Assembly (NCBI GenBank): GCA_051252415.1
Contig: JBPOGA010000001.1
Span: forward strand, 274,155-338,154
Origin: JBPOFY01 sp051252415
GTDB lineage: Bacteria; Verrucomicrobiota; Verrucomicrobiia; Opitutales; Coraliomargaritaceae
Direction: 5' to 3'
Length of the DNA: 64,000 nt
The position numbers and the translations under genes were made by a program. This document shows positions 54,496-64,000 of the stretch, one piece after another. The notes beneath the pieces are model-generated. The model worked only from the letters and a program-made list of their open reading frames with translations. It was not told the origin of the DNA and searched no databases. Each line of letters opens with the position of its first letter. Position 1 is the first letter of the stretch.

Positions 54496-54560
54496 CCCCA
54501 GAATGCGCAGGGCTCCTCGCATGCATCGCATAATTTTTACGTGCGCCACCATAACAACCC

Positions 54561-54593
54561 AAAAAAGGCCGAGCAATAAAGCTCGGCCTTTTT
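54561..54593. terminator. Terminator of the fibre-like/TSP3 operon
   Basis: AAAAAAGGCCGAGC, loop AATAAA, GCTCGGCCTTTTT. It is nearly the same sequence as the terminator at 50091-50123. Confidence 0.9.
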
Positions 54594-54602
54594 GATTCAA
54601 AA

Positions 54603-54632
54603 TTGAACGTTGGAAGTTCAACGTTCGACGTT
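54603..54632. repeat. ACGTTSGA-type low-complexity tract
   Basis: TTGAACGTTGGAAGTTCAAC followed by GTTCGACGTT: the same word family as at 43879-43908, here between a terminator and the purH stop. Confidence 0.6.
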
Positions 54633-54633
54633 T

Positions 54634-54660
54634 GTCAATTCGAGCATCGCTCGAATTGAC
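54634..54660. repeat. Perfect 12-bp palindrome abutting the purH stop
   Basis: GTCAATTCGAGC and GCTCGAATTGAC pair around a 3-nt loop. The last base is shared with the purH stop codon. There is no T-run, so a terminator role is uncertain. Confidence 0.7.
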
Positions 54661-56210
54661 TAGTGCTTAAAGTGGCGTTTGCCAGTGAAGACCATGACCA
54701 TGTCGCGCTCGTCTGCAGCAGCGATGACTTCTTCGTCGCGGACAGAACCACCAGGCTGAATCGCAGCTTTGGCTCCGGCTTCGGCGGCTGCGATGAGACC
54801 ATCTGCAAACGGGAAGAAGGCATCAGATGCGACCACAGAACCGTCAAGAGAGAGCCCTGCTTCGCCTGCTTTCCAAACTGCAATCTTGGAACTATCGACA
54901 CGAGACATTTGACCGGCACCAACGCCGAGTGTGCGTTCGCAACCTGCGTATACGATGGCATTGGACTTCACGTGCTTGACCACATTCCAACCAAAGATCA
55001 TGGCGCGCATTTCTTCAGCAGTTGGCTGGCGCTTGGAAACAATCTTCCAGTCGCTTGGGCGATCTGGCATGGTGTCGCGGTCTTGCATAAGAACCCCACC
55101 GACAACGGAGCGAATCTCTTGCAAAGAATCTGCAGGCAAGGTGCCCTTCACTGTCATGAGGCGGAGATTCTTCTTTTTCGCAAAGATTTCGCGTGCGGCT
55201 TCGGTGAAGTCTGGAGCGATGATCACTTCGCAGAAGATCTTACTAATGATAGCTGCAAGGTCGGCATCCATTGTTTGATTGACCACAATGATACCACCGA
55301 AAGGTGCTTGCTGATCAGTGACGAAAGCTTGTTCCCATGCTTCGACCAAAGTCTCGGCAGAAGCGACACCACACGGGTTCGTATGTTTGAGAATCGCGAC
55401 AGTTGGTTTCTGGAACTCACCGATTAGGTAAGTCGCCGCAGTGATATCGATGATGTTGTTAAAGCTAAGCTCCTTACCTTGAAGCTGCTCGAAGCAATCA
55501 AAGAAGCTGCCATAGAGCGCGGCTTTTTGGTGCGGGTTCTCGCCGTAGCGGAGGCTCTGCACTTGTGGGAGTTTCATCTCAAGCGTCTCTGGGATGCCTG
55601 AAAGTTCACCAAGGTTTGGCTCGTCGCTGACTTGACCTTCGAGATAGGTAGCAATCGCACCGTCGTATGCGGAGGTGCGCTGGAAGACTTTGAGCGCGAG
55701 CTCGCGGCGAAGCTTTGTAAGTGCAGCTTCGTCATCCATTACAGCTAGCACACGATCGTAGTCAGCGGCATCGACGACAACGGAAACCGAAGCGTGGTTC
55801 TTCGCTGCGGAGCGCAGCATGGATGGTCCACCGATATCAATGTTCTCGATCGCGAGCTCGAAGGTGACGTCTGGCTTAGCGACTGTTTCTTCGAACGGGT
55901 AAAGGTTCACCACCACAAGATCGATCATGTCGATGCCGTGGTCAGCAGCGGCGGCCATGTGGTCTGCTTTGTCGCGACGAGCGAGGAGACCACCATGGAT
56001 TTTTGGGTGCAATGTCTTCACACGGCCCTCCATCATTTCAGGGAAACCAGTGTAATCGCTGACCTCGGTGACAGGAATGCCCTCTTTTTCAAGGAGCTTA
56101 GCGGTGCCGCCAGTAGAAAGGAGGCGATAATCATATTTTTCAACGAGCGCTTTGGCAAATGGCACGAGGCCGGATTTGTCGCTGACGGAAAGGAGTGCAG
56201 TTCTTTGCAT
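54660..56210 (-). CDS. purH: Bifunctional AICAR formyltransferase/IMP cyclohydrolase
   Basis: Catalyses the last two steps of de novo IMP synthesis. The 516 residues match the family. The N-terminal cyclohydrolase part (ALLSVSDKSGLVPFAKALVE, LLSTGGTAKLLEKEGIPVTE, GRVKTLHPKIHGGLLARRDK, IENIDIGGPSMLRSAAKNH) is followed by the transformylase (LRYGENPHQKAALY, LKHTNPCGVASAET, FGGIIVVNQ, SDAFFPFADGL, AIQPGGSVRDEEVIAAADE). The chain ends in FTGKRHFKH. It is about 0.9 kb from purF on the same strand but separated by an opposite-strand gene. A long antisense open frame inside it is a shadow. Confidence 0.98.
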   Translation of the reverse strand: MQRTALLSVSDKSGLVPFAKALVEKYDYRLLSTGGTAKLLEKEGIPVTEVSDYTGFPEMMEGRVKTLHPKIHGGLLARRDKADHMAAAADHGIDMIDLVVVNLYPFEETVAKPDVTFELAIENIDIGGPSMLRSAAKNHASVSVVVDAADYDRVLAVMDDEAALTKLRRELALKVFQRTSAYDGAIATYLEGQVSDEPNLGELSGIPETLEMKLPQVQSLRYGENPHQKAALYGSFFDCFEQLQGKELSFNNIIDITAATYLIGEFQKPTVAILKHTNPCGVASAETLVEAWEQAFVTDQQAPFGGIIVVNQTMDADLAAIISKIFCEVIIAPDFTEAAREIFAKKKNLRLMTVKGTLPADSLQEIRSVVGGVLMQDRDTMPDRPSDWKIVSKRQPTAEEMRAMIFGWNVVKHVKSNAIVYAGCERTLGVGAGQMSRVDSSKIAVWKAGEAGLSLDGSVVASDAFFPFADGLIAAAEAGAKAAIQPGGSVRDEEVIAAADERDMVMVFTGKRHFKH

Positions 56211-56318
56211 AATCGAGTGAGTTGAGCTTTGAAGAGAAAGTGAAGTGCGGGATTAAAGCGGCTGATGAATGCGCGCCAAGTCTTGAATTATTTTTCATTG
56301 TAAATAGCGTGCCCTCTA

Positions 56319-56834
56319 ATGAGCCACAATACGATCGCTTCCTCGCAATTAACACAACTAATCGAGCAAAATGCACTCGTCATCGACGTCCGCACGCCAG
56401 CAGAATTTAACTCGGTGCATGTCGAGGGGGCCGAGCTCTTACCTCTTGATAGCTTCGATGCGGCCCTGCTCTGTGAGAAGCACGGGCATGAGACACCCGT
56501 TTACATTCTCTGCCAGAGCGGTAAACGAGCCACGATGGCTGCGCAAAAATTGACTACGGCTGGGCACCAAGCCGTGCATGTCGTCGAGGGCGGCACTGTC
56601 TCGGCGATTGAAGCAGGGGTCGCCGTGATTCGTGGCAAAGGAAGCATTTCTATCGAACGCCAAGTGCGTATTGCAGCTGGCACCTTGGTTTTCACTGGCA
56701 CCCTGCTCGGGCTTTATGTGCATGGCGGCTTCTTCGGAATCCCAGCTTTCGTCGGCGCGGGGCTCGTATTCGCAGGAATTACCGACACCTGCGGAATGGG
56801 TATGATGCTGGCAAAGATGCCGTGGAACCAGTAG
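56319..56834 (+). CDS. Rhodanese-domain protein with C-terminal membrane hairpin
   Basis: A 171-residue protein. Residues 1-105 are a rhodanese sulfurtransferase domain with ALVIDVRTPAEFNSVHVEGA and active-site loop ILCQSGKRATMAAQKL (C65). The C-terminal 65 residues form a YgaP-like (DUF2892) pair of membrane helices (AAGTLVFTGTLLGLYVHGGF and FVGAGLVFAGITDTCGMGMM). YgaP-type proteins handle sulfane sulfur or thiocyanate at the inner membrane. The TAG stop falls inside the GTAG head of the REP-like element that starts at 56831. Confidence 0.92.
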   Translation: MSHNTIASSQLTQLIEQNALVIDVRTPAEFNSVHVEGAELLPLDSFDAALLCEKHGHETPVYILCQSGKRATMAAQKLTTAGHQAVHVVEGGTVSAIEAGVAVIRGKGSISIERQVRIAAGTLVFTGTLLGLYVHGGFFGIPAFVGAGLVFAGITDTCGMGMMLAKMPWNQ

Positions 56835-56912
56835 TCGGGTTGGCTTTAGCCGCCCGACAATCGTAGTGCAAAGCTGCTCAGAAATATCAGGCGGCTGAAG
56901 CCAACAGAATCA
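56831..56912. repeat. GTAGTCGGGTTGG REP-like element overlapping a stop codon
   Basis: GTAGTCGGGTTGGCTTTAGC starts at 56831 and its GTAG supplies the TAG stop of the rhodanese gene. The inverted half is degenerate at its outer end (CCAACAGAATCACG). A better-preserved copy lies 177 bp downstream. The gap 56835-57155 holds only repeats. Confidence 0.8.
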
Positions 56913-56954
56913 CGAAGATTACGATTATGAGTAGGATTAGGATTAAGACCTAGG

Positions 56955-56988
56955 GCCACTGGCCGAAAGTGCTTCACACTTCCGCTAC
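56955..56988 (-). repeat. Single GTAGCGGAA REP-like hairpin
   Basis: On the - strand from 56988: GTAGCGGAAGTGTGAAGCAC then TTTCGG. The AAGTG/CACTT stem again surrounds a GAA-containing loop, as in the pair at 43768-43844. Confidence 0.7.
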
Positions 56989-57007
56989 AAAAAATGCCGT
57001 GAAATCA

Positions 57008-57090
57008 GTAGTCGGGTTGGCTTTAGCCGCCCGACAATCGAGATGCAAAACGACTCAGAAATGTTGGGCGGCTAAAGCCAACCCAACTAC
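57008..57090. repeat. GTAGTCGGGTTGG REP-like inverted pair
   Basis: A full inverted pair: GTAGTCGGGTTGGCTTTAGC from 57008 and, on the - strand from 57090, GTAGTTGGGTTGGCTTTAGC. About 25 bp upstream of it match the 3' end of the rhodanese gene, indicating a segment duplication of period 177 bp. Confidence 0.85.
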
Positions 57091-57105
57091 GAAGAGTCAG
57101 ACAAA

Positions 57106-57155
57106 ACTACCCACTCTACACTACCCACTCTCCACTACCAACTACCTACTCCTAC
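57106..57155. repeat. ACTACCCACTC-type low-complexity tract
   Basis: Irregular iterations of ACTACC(C)ACTC(T/C) words run right up to the purF stop codon. No gene or terminator is visible here. Confidence 0.7.
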
Positions 57156-59069
<1,914 letters not shown>

Positions 59070-59172
59070 AAGGGAAAAGGCAGCCCTAGGGTAAAAGGCT
59101 TTTTTTGGCGGTGGCGATGCAAAGTTACAAATTTGTTGCACTTCTCATAACTTACCGCACGAAAACACTCAT

Positions 59173-60099
59173 TTAATCAACGCTACACACTTCAGAATCT
59201 GAGATGCCACGTTCTATAATATGTTCGTTATTCGCGGGTTCCACATGCACTAGCACTTTTGAAACTTCAGGATGCATATTCAACAAGCGATATTTCACGT
59301 CTCTCGCGATTTCGTGCCCTTTTTCGACCGTCAAATCTGGTGCCACCTGTAAATGTAGATCTACTTCAAACACATCTCCCACTCGACGCACACGAAAATC
59401 GTGATATGCCAAGGCACCAGGCGTGCTCAAAATGTGCTCTCTGAAATCCTCCACAATCTCACGCGCAGGAGCCGCATCGAGCAGATCCGCACACGCGCCA
59501 CGAAAGATCTTTGCTGACTCGAAGACCATGTAGCAGCCCAAGACCAAAGTCACTGCACCATCAAGGAAGGCCCAACTCTCACCGCCGATCCAGACACCAA
59601 CCAGCGCGACCGCCACTCCTAGCGACGAAATACTATCTGTGCGATGGTGCCACGCATTGGCCATCAGCAGGTCGGACTTTATCAGCTTCGCGACACCACG
59701 CGTCCACCAGAATAATGCTTCTTTAATCACTAGGGATATGACCGCCACCAAAGCAGCGATGCCCGCCTGCGGAGGTTCCACTCCAGAACGAAAACCTAAA
59801 AGTGCCGAAAACACCAAGCCCGTTGCAAACAGTAGCAAAAAGCCCCCAACAAAGAACTTAGCCAAGCTCGCGAACTTATGATGCCCGAAGTGATGCCCCT
59901 CATCCTCAGGAACCCGAGCCATCGATAGGCCAATTAACACCGCGATATCAGTCAACAGGTCCAACAAGCTGTGCATTCCGTCTGCAATCAGAGCCTTCGA
60001 GCCCAGCCATGCACCCGCACAGGTCTTCGTAAGCCCCAACATGAGGTTTATACTCAGCCCGATCCATGTGATTCGAGTGCCATCGGTGTAAAATGCCAT
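59173..60099 (-). CDS. Cation diffusion facilitator family metal transporter
   Basis: An inner-membrane antiporter exporting divalent metals (Zn/Fe/Co type) in exchange for protons. Its 308 residues comprise about six helices and a cytosolic metal-binding tail. Metal sites are in ALIADGMHSLLDLLTD (D and HxxxD, helix 2) and NAWHHRTDSISSLGV (HxxxD, helix 5). The histidine-rich loop EDEGHHFGHHKFAS follows helix 2. The C-terminal domain (DVFEVDLHLQVAPDLTVEKG) has the typical ferredoxin-like fold. It is FieF/CDF-like; metal specificity is not decided by sequence alone. A short gap separates it from purF. Confidence 0.93.
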   Translation of the reverse strand: MAFYTDGTRITWIGLSINLMLGLTKTCAGAWLGSKALIADGMHSLLDLLTDIAVLIGLSMARVPEDEGHHFGHHKFASLAKFFVGGFLLLFATGLVFSALLGFRSGVEPPQAGIAALVAVISLVIKEALFWWTRGVAKLIKSDLLMANAWHHRTDSISSLGVAVALVGVWIGGESWAFLDGAVTLVLGCYMVFESAKIFRGACADLLDAAPAREIVEDFREHILSTPGALAYHDFRVRRVGDVFEVDLHLQVAPDLTVEKGHEIARDVKYRLLNMHPEVSKVLVHVEPANNEHIIERGISDSEVCSVD

Positions 60100-60265
60100 C
60101 CGTTATGCTTAAGGAGTCAGAAGCATTTTGTCGCTACGTTTTTGCCAACTAGACAAAGATAGTAAACTTACCTGAATAAGCCGAATCATTTGCGAATGAT
60201 TATCGCCTACCACTGCTGGCCAACTAATCGGGAACACCGCTTGCGTTCATGCCAGTCAACAACCC

Positions 60266-60775
60266 TCAGCCTTTCACGGTAATATCAACCATGATATCTT
60301 GAGCGATCTTCTCGAGTTGAGCGCGAATCTCATCACGCGAAACATCGGAACTACAACCAAGACGTGCTTTTGCTTCAAAGAGTATAACACCTGAATCGGG
60401 TGCGCTGACTGTCGATGTGCTGAGCTCTTCCACATTCACGCCCGCTGCAGCGAGCGCCTTAAAGACATCGCGCACAATGCCGGGATGGTCGGTGCCAATG
60501 ACCTCTAAATCAAATTGACGTAAAGGCTCTGGCGCTTGCAGCTCACCAGCTGCGATCAAGACGTCGAGGTCCTTGATTGTGCGTAGCGCGACTTCTAGCT
60601 CTTGTTGCTGATCGCCCGCAACACTCACCGCGAGCAGACCGACGAATCGACCCGCTAGGTGCGCCATGCGGCAATGCTCCCAGTTGCCATGATGCGAAGC
60701 AATCACATCCGCCAACTGCTCGACCAAACCCGCGCGGTCTCTGCCGCTAATCGTTAATACCAATACAGATTCCAT
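60266..60775 (-). CDS. ACT-domain regulator, GcvR-like
   Basis: A 169-residue cytosolic protein made of two ACT domains: ESVLVLTISGRDRAGLVEQL at the start and FDLEVIGTDHPGIVRDVFKA near residue 90. This is the arrangement of GcvR, the glycine-responsive partner of GcvA, although other double-ACT proteins exist. The ATG at 60775 starts the first ACT strand directly; a GTG 18 bp upstream is also in frame. No glycine-cleavage gene is nearby, so the pathway is not confirmed. Confidence 0.85.
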   Translation of the reverse strand: MESVLVLTISGRDRAGLVEQLADVIASHHGNWEHCRMAHLAGRFVGLLAVSVAGDQQQELEVALRTIKDLDVLIAAGELQAPEPLRQFDLEVIGTDHPGIVRDVFKALAAAGVNVEELSTSTVSAPDSGVILFEAKARLGCSSDVSRDEIRAQLEKIAQDIMVDITVKG

Positions 60776-60863
60776 ACAAAGATGTCTAAGCACTCAGACC
60801 AGACATCGCAAGCGCGTTTCGGCTGGTGCAATGATAAGAAAGTGTTAATACACCACGCATAGT

Positions 60864-61694
60864 ATGCACTTTTCACTCCAAGGAGACATCCTCCATCAAA
60901 TCTTAGCAACAGCCGTCCTCGTTGGCCTGATTCTACTCTTTCAACTCGCGGGAAATCGCTGGATCAATAATCGGCAATTCCGCAGTAGCACCTACCGCCG
61001 ACGATGGATTGTCGGCATGCGTAATCTACGCCTACTGATCCTTGTCGTGGGCCTCATACTAATATGGGCCACCGAACTGCGCACAGCTGCCATCTCTGCC
61101 GTGGCAATCATGGCAGCTCTAGTGATTGGCACCAAGGAATTGATCATGTGCGTCCTTGGTAGTATTGTAAAAGCAGGGAGCAATGCCTTCGCCCTCGGTG
61201 ACCGTATCCGAGTGGGCACCGTTGAGGGCGATGTCATCGACCAGAGCCTACTCTCCACTCAACTTCATGAAGTCCAAGAAGGTCAATATAGTGGACAGAC
61301 AGTCTCCATCCCCAACTCGCAGTTTCTCAGTCAAGCCATTCACAATAGCACAATCGCTGGTGGTGGCGCAGTTTATGGCATGCTCACTGTCAAGCTAGCC
61401 CGCAGCGACGATTGGTCTGCGCACGAAACGGCACTCCTCAGCGCCGCAGAAACGTGCTGTGCAGCGACCAAAGACGGCGTCAACAAAATCATTGACCGCC
61501 TAAAACGAGATGGCATCGACCTCCCCAGCACCGAACTGCGCACGCTTATACACATAGAGGATAAAGAGACCCTCTCCATCACGCTACGCTACCCAGCCAG
61601 TGCCGAAGCTAAACTGAAAGTCGAGCAAGCCATCCTACGCGATTACCTCAACCGCATGCAGAACAAGCAGGCCATGGACGAAGCGGCAACGTAA
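60864..61694 (+). CDS. MscS-family mechanosensitive channel
   Basis: A 276-residue inner-membrane channel protein that opens under membrane tension to release solutes. Three hydrophobic helices (about 12-30, 52-70 and 74-98) precede the MscS middle beta domain. The pore helix region (TAAISAVAIMAALVIGTKEL) and AFALGDRIRVGTVEGDVIDQ mark the family, followed by TVSIPNSQFLSQAIHNST. It is close to the short E. coli MscS in size. It lies 11-bp-rich in neither operon nor overlap: divergent from the ACT gene and upstream of tRNA-Leu. Confidence 0.88.
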   Translation: MHFSLQGDILHQILATAVLVGLILLFQLAGNRWINNRQFRSSTYRRRWIVGMRNLRLLILVVGLILIWATELRTAAISAVAIMAALVIGTKELIMCVLGSIVKAGSNAFALGDRIRVGTVEGDVIDQSLLSTQLHEVQEGQYSGQTVSIPNSQFLSQAIHNSTIAGGGAVYGMLTVKLARSDDWSAHETALLSAAETCCAATKDGVNKIIDRLKRDGIDLPSTELRTLIHIEDKETLSITLRYPASAEAKLKVEQAILRDYLNRMQNKQAMDEAAT

Positions 61695-61768
61695 GCGATT
61701 GTAAAACTACATTTCTACCAACAAGGGCTTGCATCCGACAAAAACAGCCCCATAAAACCTGCTCATAC

Positions 61769-61850
61769 GCTCAGATGGCGGAATTGGCAGACGCGCTAGA
61801 CTCAAAATCTGGTATCTTCGGATGTGCGGGTTCGACCCCCGCTCTGAGTA
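61769..61850 (+). tRNA. tRNA-Leu(CAA)
   Basis: An 82-nt class-II tRNA. The acceptor stem GCTCAGA pairs with TCTGAGT (a terminal G-U pair). The anticodon loop CTCAAAA gives CAA, reading TTG. A variable arm ATCTTCGGAT and the T arm GCGGG-TTCGACC-CCCGC are present. The discriminator is A, as in leucine tRNAs, and CCA is not encoded. Confidence 0.96.
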
Positions 61851-61854
61851 TTTT

Positions 61855-61883
61855 AAAGCCCCGTAGCAATACGGGGCTTTTTT
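61855..61883 (+). terminator. Terminator of tRNA-Leu
   Basis: AAAGCCCCGTA, loop GCAA, TACGGGGCTTT, then a T-run, beginning 5 bp after the tRNA. Downstream, to 61978, lies a short repeat-like stretch with two CACGGATG words and no gene. Confidence 0.93.
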
Positions 61884-61978
61884 GTGCGCTCACAGAAGTA
61901 GCAGGTTAGCCACGGATGAACGCGGATTTTCACGGATGTAATAGATTCGATGATGCACCTGCGCCTGCAAAATCTTTC

Positions 61979-62503
61979 TTAAAGCACAAATCTCGATTCC
62001 CTGATTTCAATTGGATCACCTAACAAAACCCTCACCTGCTCTTCATTTAAAGGGAACTGAAAAGAAACTTCCTGAGTCTTACTTCCAAGTTCCGGTCCAC
62101 CGCTAGCTCTATTAAGCGTGTTCAATGAGAAAAAAATCAGTTCCGACTCCAAAAACAAAAACTGCATCATTCCAGCAGAGTAATAGACCGCTCCAACTGG
62201 AGAATCAATAAATTGCGATTCTCCCGAGGACTTGATGGGATTTAACGTTTTTTCCACAACACTCGGCGTGATATCTGAGAGATTAAACACTTCCTTGTCA
62301 TTAATTCGTAGAACCAAGTCATCACGTATAGATTCATTAGTTTTTTTATCACCAATAAAAATCACGAAAAAGTTTTCTCTGCCAAAACTAAGGTCTGCAG
62401 TCGCCTCAATGTTTTTATAATAATACGTGACTCTATTATTCTGAAAACCACAGCCACCCAGATACAGAAAGACAACAAGAGCAAGTATCTGAAAAAAGTT
62501 CAT
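61979..62503 (-). CDS. Hypothetical lipoprotein, 174 aa
   Basis: The signal ends in a lipobox (LALVVFLYLGGC), giving a mature lipoprotein of about 155 residues. Alternating strands such as NFFVIFIGDKKTNESIRDDL and LVLRINDKEVFNLSDITPSV suggest a beta-sandwich. I do not recognise the family. It is AT-richer than the genes to its left and is followed at 94 bp by a second small lipoprotein on the same strand, so they may be a pair. Confidence 0.72.
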   Translation of the reverse strand: MNFFQILALVVFLYLGGCGFQNNRVTYYYKNIEATADLSFGRENFFVIFIGDKKTNESIRDDLVLRINDKEVFNLSDITPSVVEKTLNPIKSSGESQFIDSPVGAVYYSAGMMQFLFLESELIFFSLNTLNRASGGPELGSKTQEVSFQFPLNEEQVRVLLGDPIEIRESRFVL

Positions 62504-62596
62504 CTAATATATTACCCGAAAACATCCCAAGATTCTGGGAGAATTGAGCATTGTTTTCTGATCATATAGCAAAACTGCACGAGGCCAAGAAGATCT

Positions 62597-63025
62597 TCAT
62601 TCGTCGCGATCTATAACTCCTTCAATGTTCTTTTTATTTTCGCTCAATAATTCATGAACATCGACTCGGCGCGTAATTTCTCCATCGCTGTCATACATAA
62701 TCAACTTTGATGAATCGGGGTATCCAATAGACAAATTCATAGAACGCGGTTGAAAATCACCCTCTTCGTAACGAGCCTCTAACGATCTAACACCATTTGC
62801 AAAAGTTTCAATATAAGACAAATTACCATTCTTCCAAAGATGAACTACGGGCTTCTGCTCATGCAAAATATAAAGGCTCGAGCCAATCGCTGATATTTGA
62901 TACCTGTCTCCATTTTCTAACTCAACGACACTTTCCCTCTTAGCACCTGAGCAAGCTACTAGTAACGGTAATACTAATGATAAAGTTATCAAAGAAATGA
63001 TGTTTTTTGAAATCAAGGTATTCAT
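62597..63025 (-). CDS. Hypothetical lipoprotein, 142 aa
   Basis: The start is placed at the ATG at 63025, giving the lipoprotein signal NIISLITLSLVLPLLVACSG. The frame is open 63 bp further upstream but without signal character. The mature part has repeated beta-strand pairs of the kind ENGDRYQISAIGSSLYILHE and VHLWKNGNLSYIETFANGVR, reminiscent of MORN-like or antitoxin-component-type repeats, but too few to assign. It lies upstream of the other hypothetical lipoprotein. Confidence 0.68.
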   Translation of the reverse strand: MNTLISKNIISLITLSLVLPLLVACSGAKRESVVELENGDRYQISAIGSSLYILHEQKPVVHLWKNGNLSYIETFANGVRSLEARYEEGDFQPRSMNLSIGYPDSSKLIMYDSDGEITRRVDVHELLSENKKNIEGVIDRDE

Positions 63026-63251
63026 CGGTTTAAAAAGTAATCTACTTCCTCTGCCCTTCCTTTTTGAAAAGTCAGCAGTATTAGGCAACTGTTTATAGAT
63101 CTCAGGAAATTATACACTTCAGTTTCATCTTTCCAGCCAAACTGGCTAGATACCCAGCCTAAGCATCTCTTTGCCACTAACCGACGATGAAGCTTTTTAT
63201 GCGCATTTGACTTCAAAAGTCTTTAAAATAGCCTATGAAGTTCTCCAGTAT

Positions 63252-63671
63252 ATGAATTTAAAGGACAAACAGGACGCCCTCGTTGAGGAGATCACACTTA
63301 TTCCGGACGCTTACGAGCGCCTCGGCTACATCGTCGAATGCGGAAAGAAGGCTCCTGGCCTTCCTGAAAACTTGCGTATTGATAGCTTCAAAATTGAAGG
63401 CTGTATGTCGCAACTTTGGGTCGTGCCTGAATTTAAGGATGGTCTGTGCTACTTTCGTTCCGAATCGGACTCGGCGATCGTGAAAGGCATCGCGGAGCTG
63501 CTTTGCAATTTTTACAGCGAGCAATTGCCAGAAGAAATCGTTGAAACAGATGCGGAGTTTTTAGCTGAAGTGGGTATCACGCAGCACCTCTCTCCAAATC
63601 GCCGCAACGGGCTCAGCCGTATTGTGGAGTCTATCCAGCGTTTCGCGAAGTCCTGCATGGCAGGATCCTAG
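63252..63671 (+). CDS. sufE: SufE-family sulfur acceptor
   Basis: Accepts persulfide sulfur from the cysteine desulfurase SufS and passes it on for Fe-S cluster assembly. From the ATG at 63252 (MNLKDKQDALVEEITLIPDA) the product has 139 residues and places the active cysteine in FKIEGCMSQLWV at position 51, exactly as in E. coli SufE. That decides the start against an in-frame start at 63171. Further family segments are ERLGYIVECGKKAPGLPENL and ITQHLSPNRRNGLSRIVESI. No suf partner is in the window; a tandem repeat array follows. Confidence 0.93.
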   Translation: MNLKDKQDALVEEITLIPDAYERLGYIVECGKKAPGLPENLRIDSFKIEGCMSQLWVVPEFKDGLCYFRSESDSAIVKGIAELLCNFYSEQLPEEIVETDAEFLAEVGITQHLSPNRRNGLSRIVESIQRFAKSCMAGS

Positions 63672-63705
63672 CACTCCCTGCGCGGCTAAAAATAGAAACG
63701 AAGTT

Positions 63706-64000
63706 GACGTATGGCGATGAGGGACCATCGCCGCTACCTTTTACAATGCCTAGATCTTTATATGATGCTCACTGCCATCTAGCAGATGCTCGACTCGCAC
63801 CGTTTACAAATACAGACGTATGGCGATGAGGGACCATCGCCGCTACCTTTTACAATGCATAGATCTTTATATGATGCTCACTGCCATCTAGCGGATGCTC
63901 GACTCGCACCGTTTACGAATTCAGACGTATGGCGATGAGGGACCATCGCCGCTACCTTTTACAATGCCTAGATCTTTATATGATGCTCACTGCCATCTAG
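63706..64000. repeat. 109-bp tandem repeat array containing GTAGCGGCG hairpins (runs off window)
   Basis: Units begin at 63706, 63815 and 63924, exactly 109 bp apart, more than 95% identical, with the third cut by the window edge. On the - strand each unit carries GGTAGCGGCGATG, loop GTCCCT, CATCGCC, then ATACGTC. This is the same head-hairpin-tail design as the repeats at 45661 and 45787. No gene is seen in 63672-64000. Confidence 0.93.

Noticed and set aside
54663..55427. 254-codon open frame on the + strand
   Set aside because: It lies wholly antisense to purH, whose product is full length and highly conserved; the translation looks like a shadow with no recognisable domain.
61900..61950. 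Short CACGGATG-containing repeat after tRNA-Leu as an attachment site
   Set aside because: It does not match the tRNA 3' end, and no integrase or genomic island features are present.
63706..64000. CRISPR array at the right edge
   Set aside because: The whole 109-bp unit is repeated, including what would be spacers, so it is a simple tandem repeat.

Overview
The window looks like chromosome of a marine Verrucomicrobiota bacterium, most likely Opitutia/Puniceicoccales (Coraliomargarita-like). This is an inference from gene content, since no rRNA is present. The clues are a PEP-CTERM (exosortase-sorted) protein, a eukaryote-type glutamine synthetase GSII, very large secreted glucan hydrolases with thrombospondin-type-3 (TSP3) calcium repeats, a periplasmic-propeller sensor kinase next to a TonB-dependent receptor, a long PurF of the kind found in Bacteroidetes, and many genes without a clear Shine-Dalgarno sequence.

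Layout. 1-5.8 kb: S-adenosylhomocysteinase (cut by the left edge), SAM synthetase, a small winged-helix regulator and PEP carboxylase. 5.9-9.5 kb: a secreted lactonase-type propeller, an RdoA-like kinase, and a PP2C phosphatase overlapping a 150-residue mini-kinase. 9.5-12 kb: GSII behind a sigma-54-type promoter, tRNA-Ala(GGC) and an adenosine/adenine deaminase. 12-28.7 kb: an alpha-glucan locus with a PEP-CTERM protein, a LacI regulator and three consecutive secreted amylase-family proteins, the first 2842 residues long and apparently carrying both a GH13 and a GH57-like domain. 28.7-31.4 kb: an unusual structured leader, a fatty-acid desaturase, a nested repeat/MITE island, and rplT-rpmI. 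31.5-43.7 kb: a MoeB/ThiF-rhodanese protein, an operon of two sensor kinases and a TonB-dependent receptor, RluA, an SDR, HPF and a small membrane protein. 43.9-48.5 kb: VF530, an M20 peptidase, an M48 lipoprotein and a zinc-finger rhomboid protease. 48.6-54.5 kb: three exported proteins, namely a repeat lipoprotein, a 7+7-repeat fibre-like protein with an S74 chaperone domain, and a TSP3 protein. 54.6-64 kb: purH, a rhodanese, purF, a CDF transporter, an ACT-domain regulator, MscS, tRNA-Leu(CAA), two lipoproteins and sufE.

How genes work together. MetK and AhcY make and recycle the methyl donor. The LacI regulator is divergent from the amylase run, and a GTTGAAC-type motif occurs both in their shared intergenic region and in front of the PEP-CTERM gene. 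The two kinases and the TonB receptor are packed as one operon with no DNA-binding output domain in it.

Two non-coding signals stand out. (1) The desaturase leader holds three tandem copies of a two-hairpin unit. In each, the first hairpin has an unrelated but complementary stem under a similar 7-nt loop, and the second carries an invariant CTGTAAACCAC loop; I do not recognise this RNA. (2) The intergenic regions hold several families of REP/BIME-like palindromes headed by GTAG, with stems that change in a compensatory way, often as inverted pairs. One pair is interrupted by a MITE-like element. No transposase or CRISPR array was seen.
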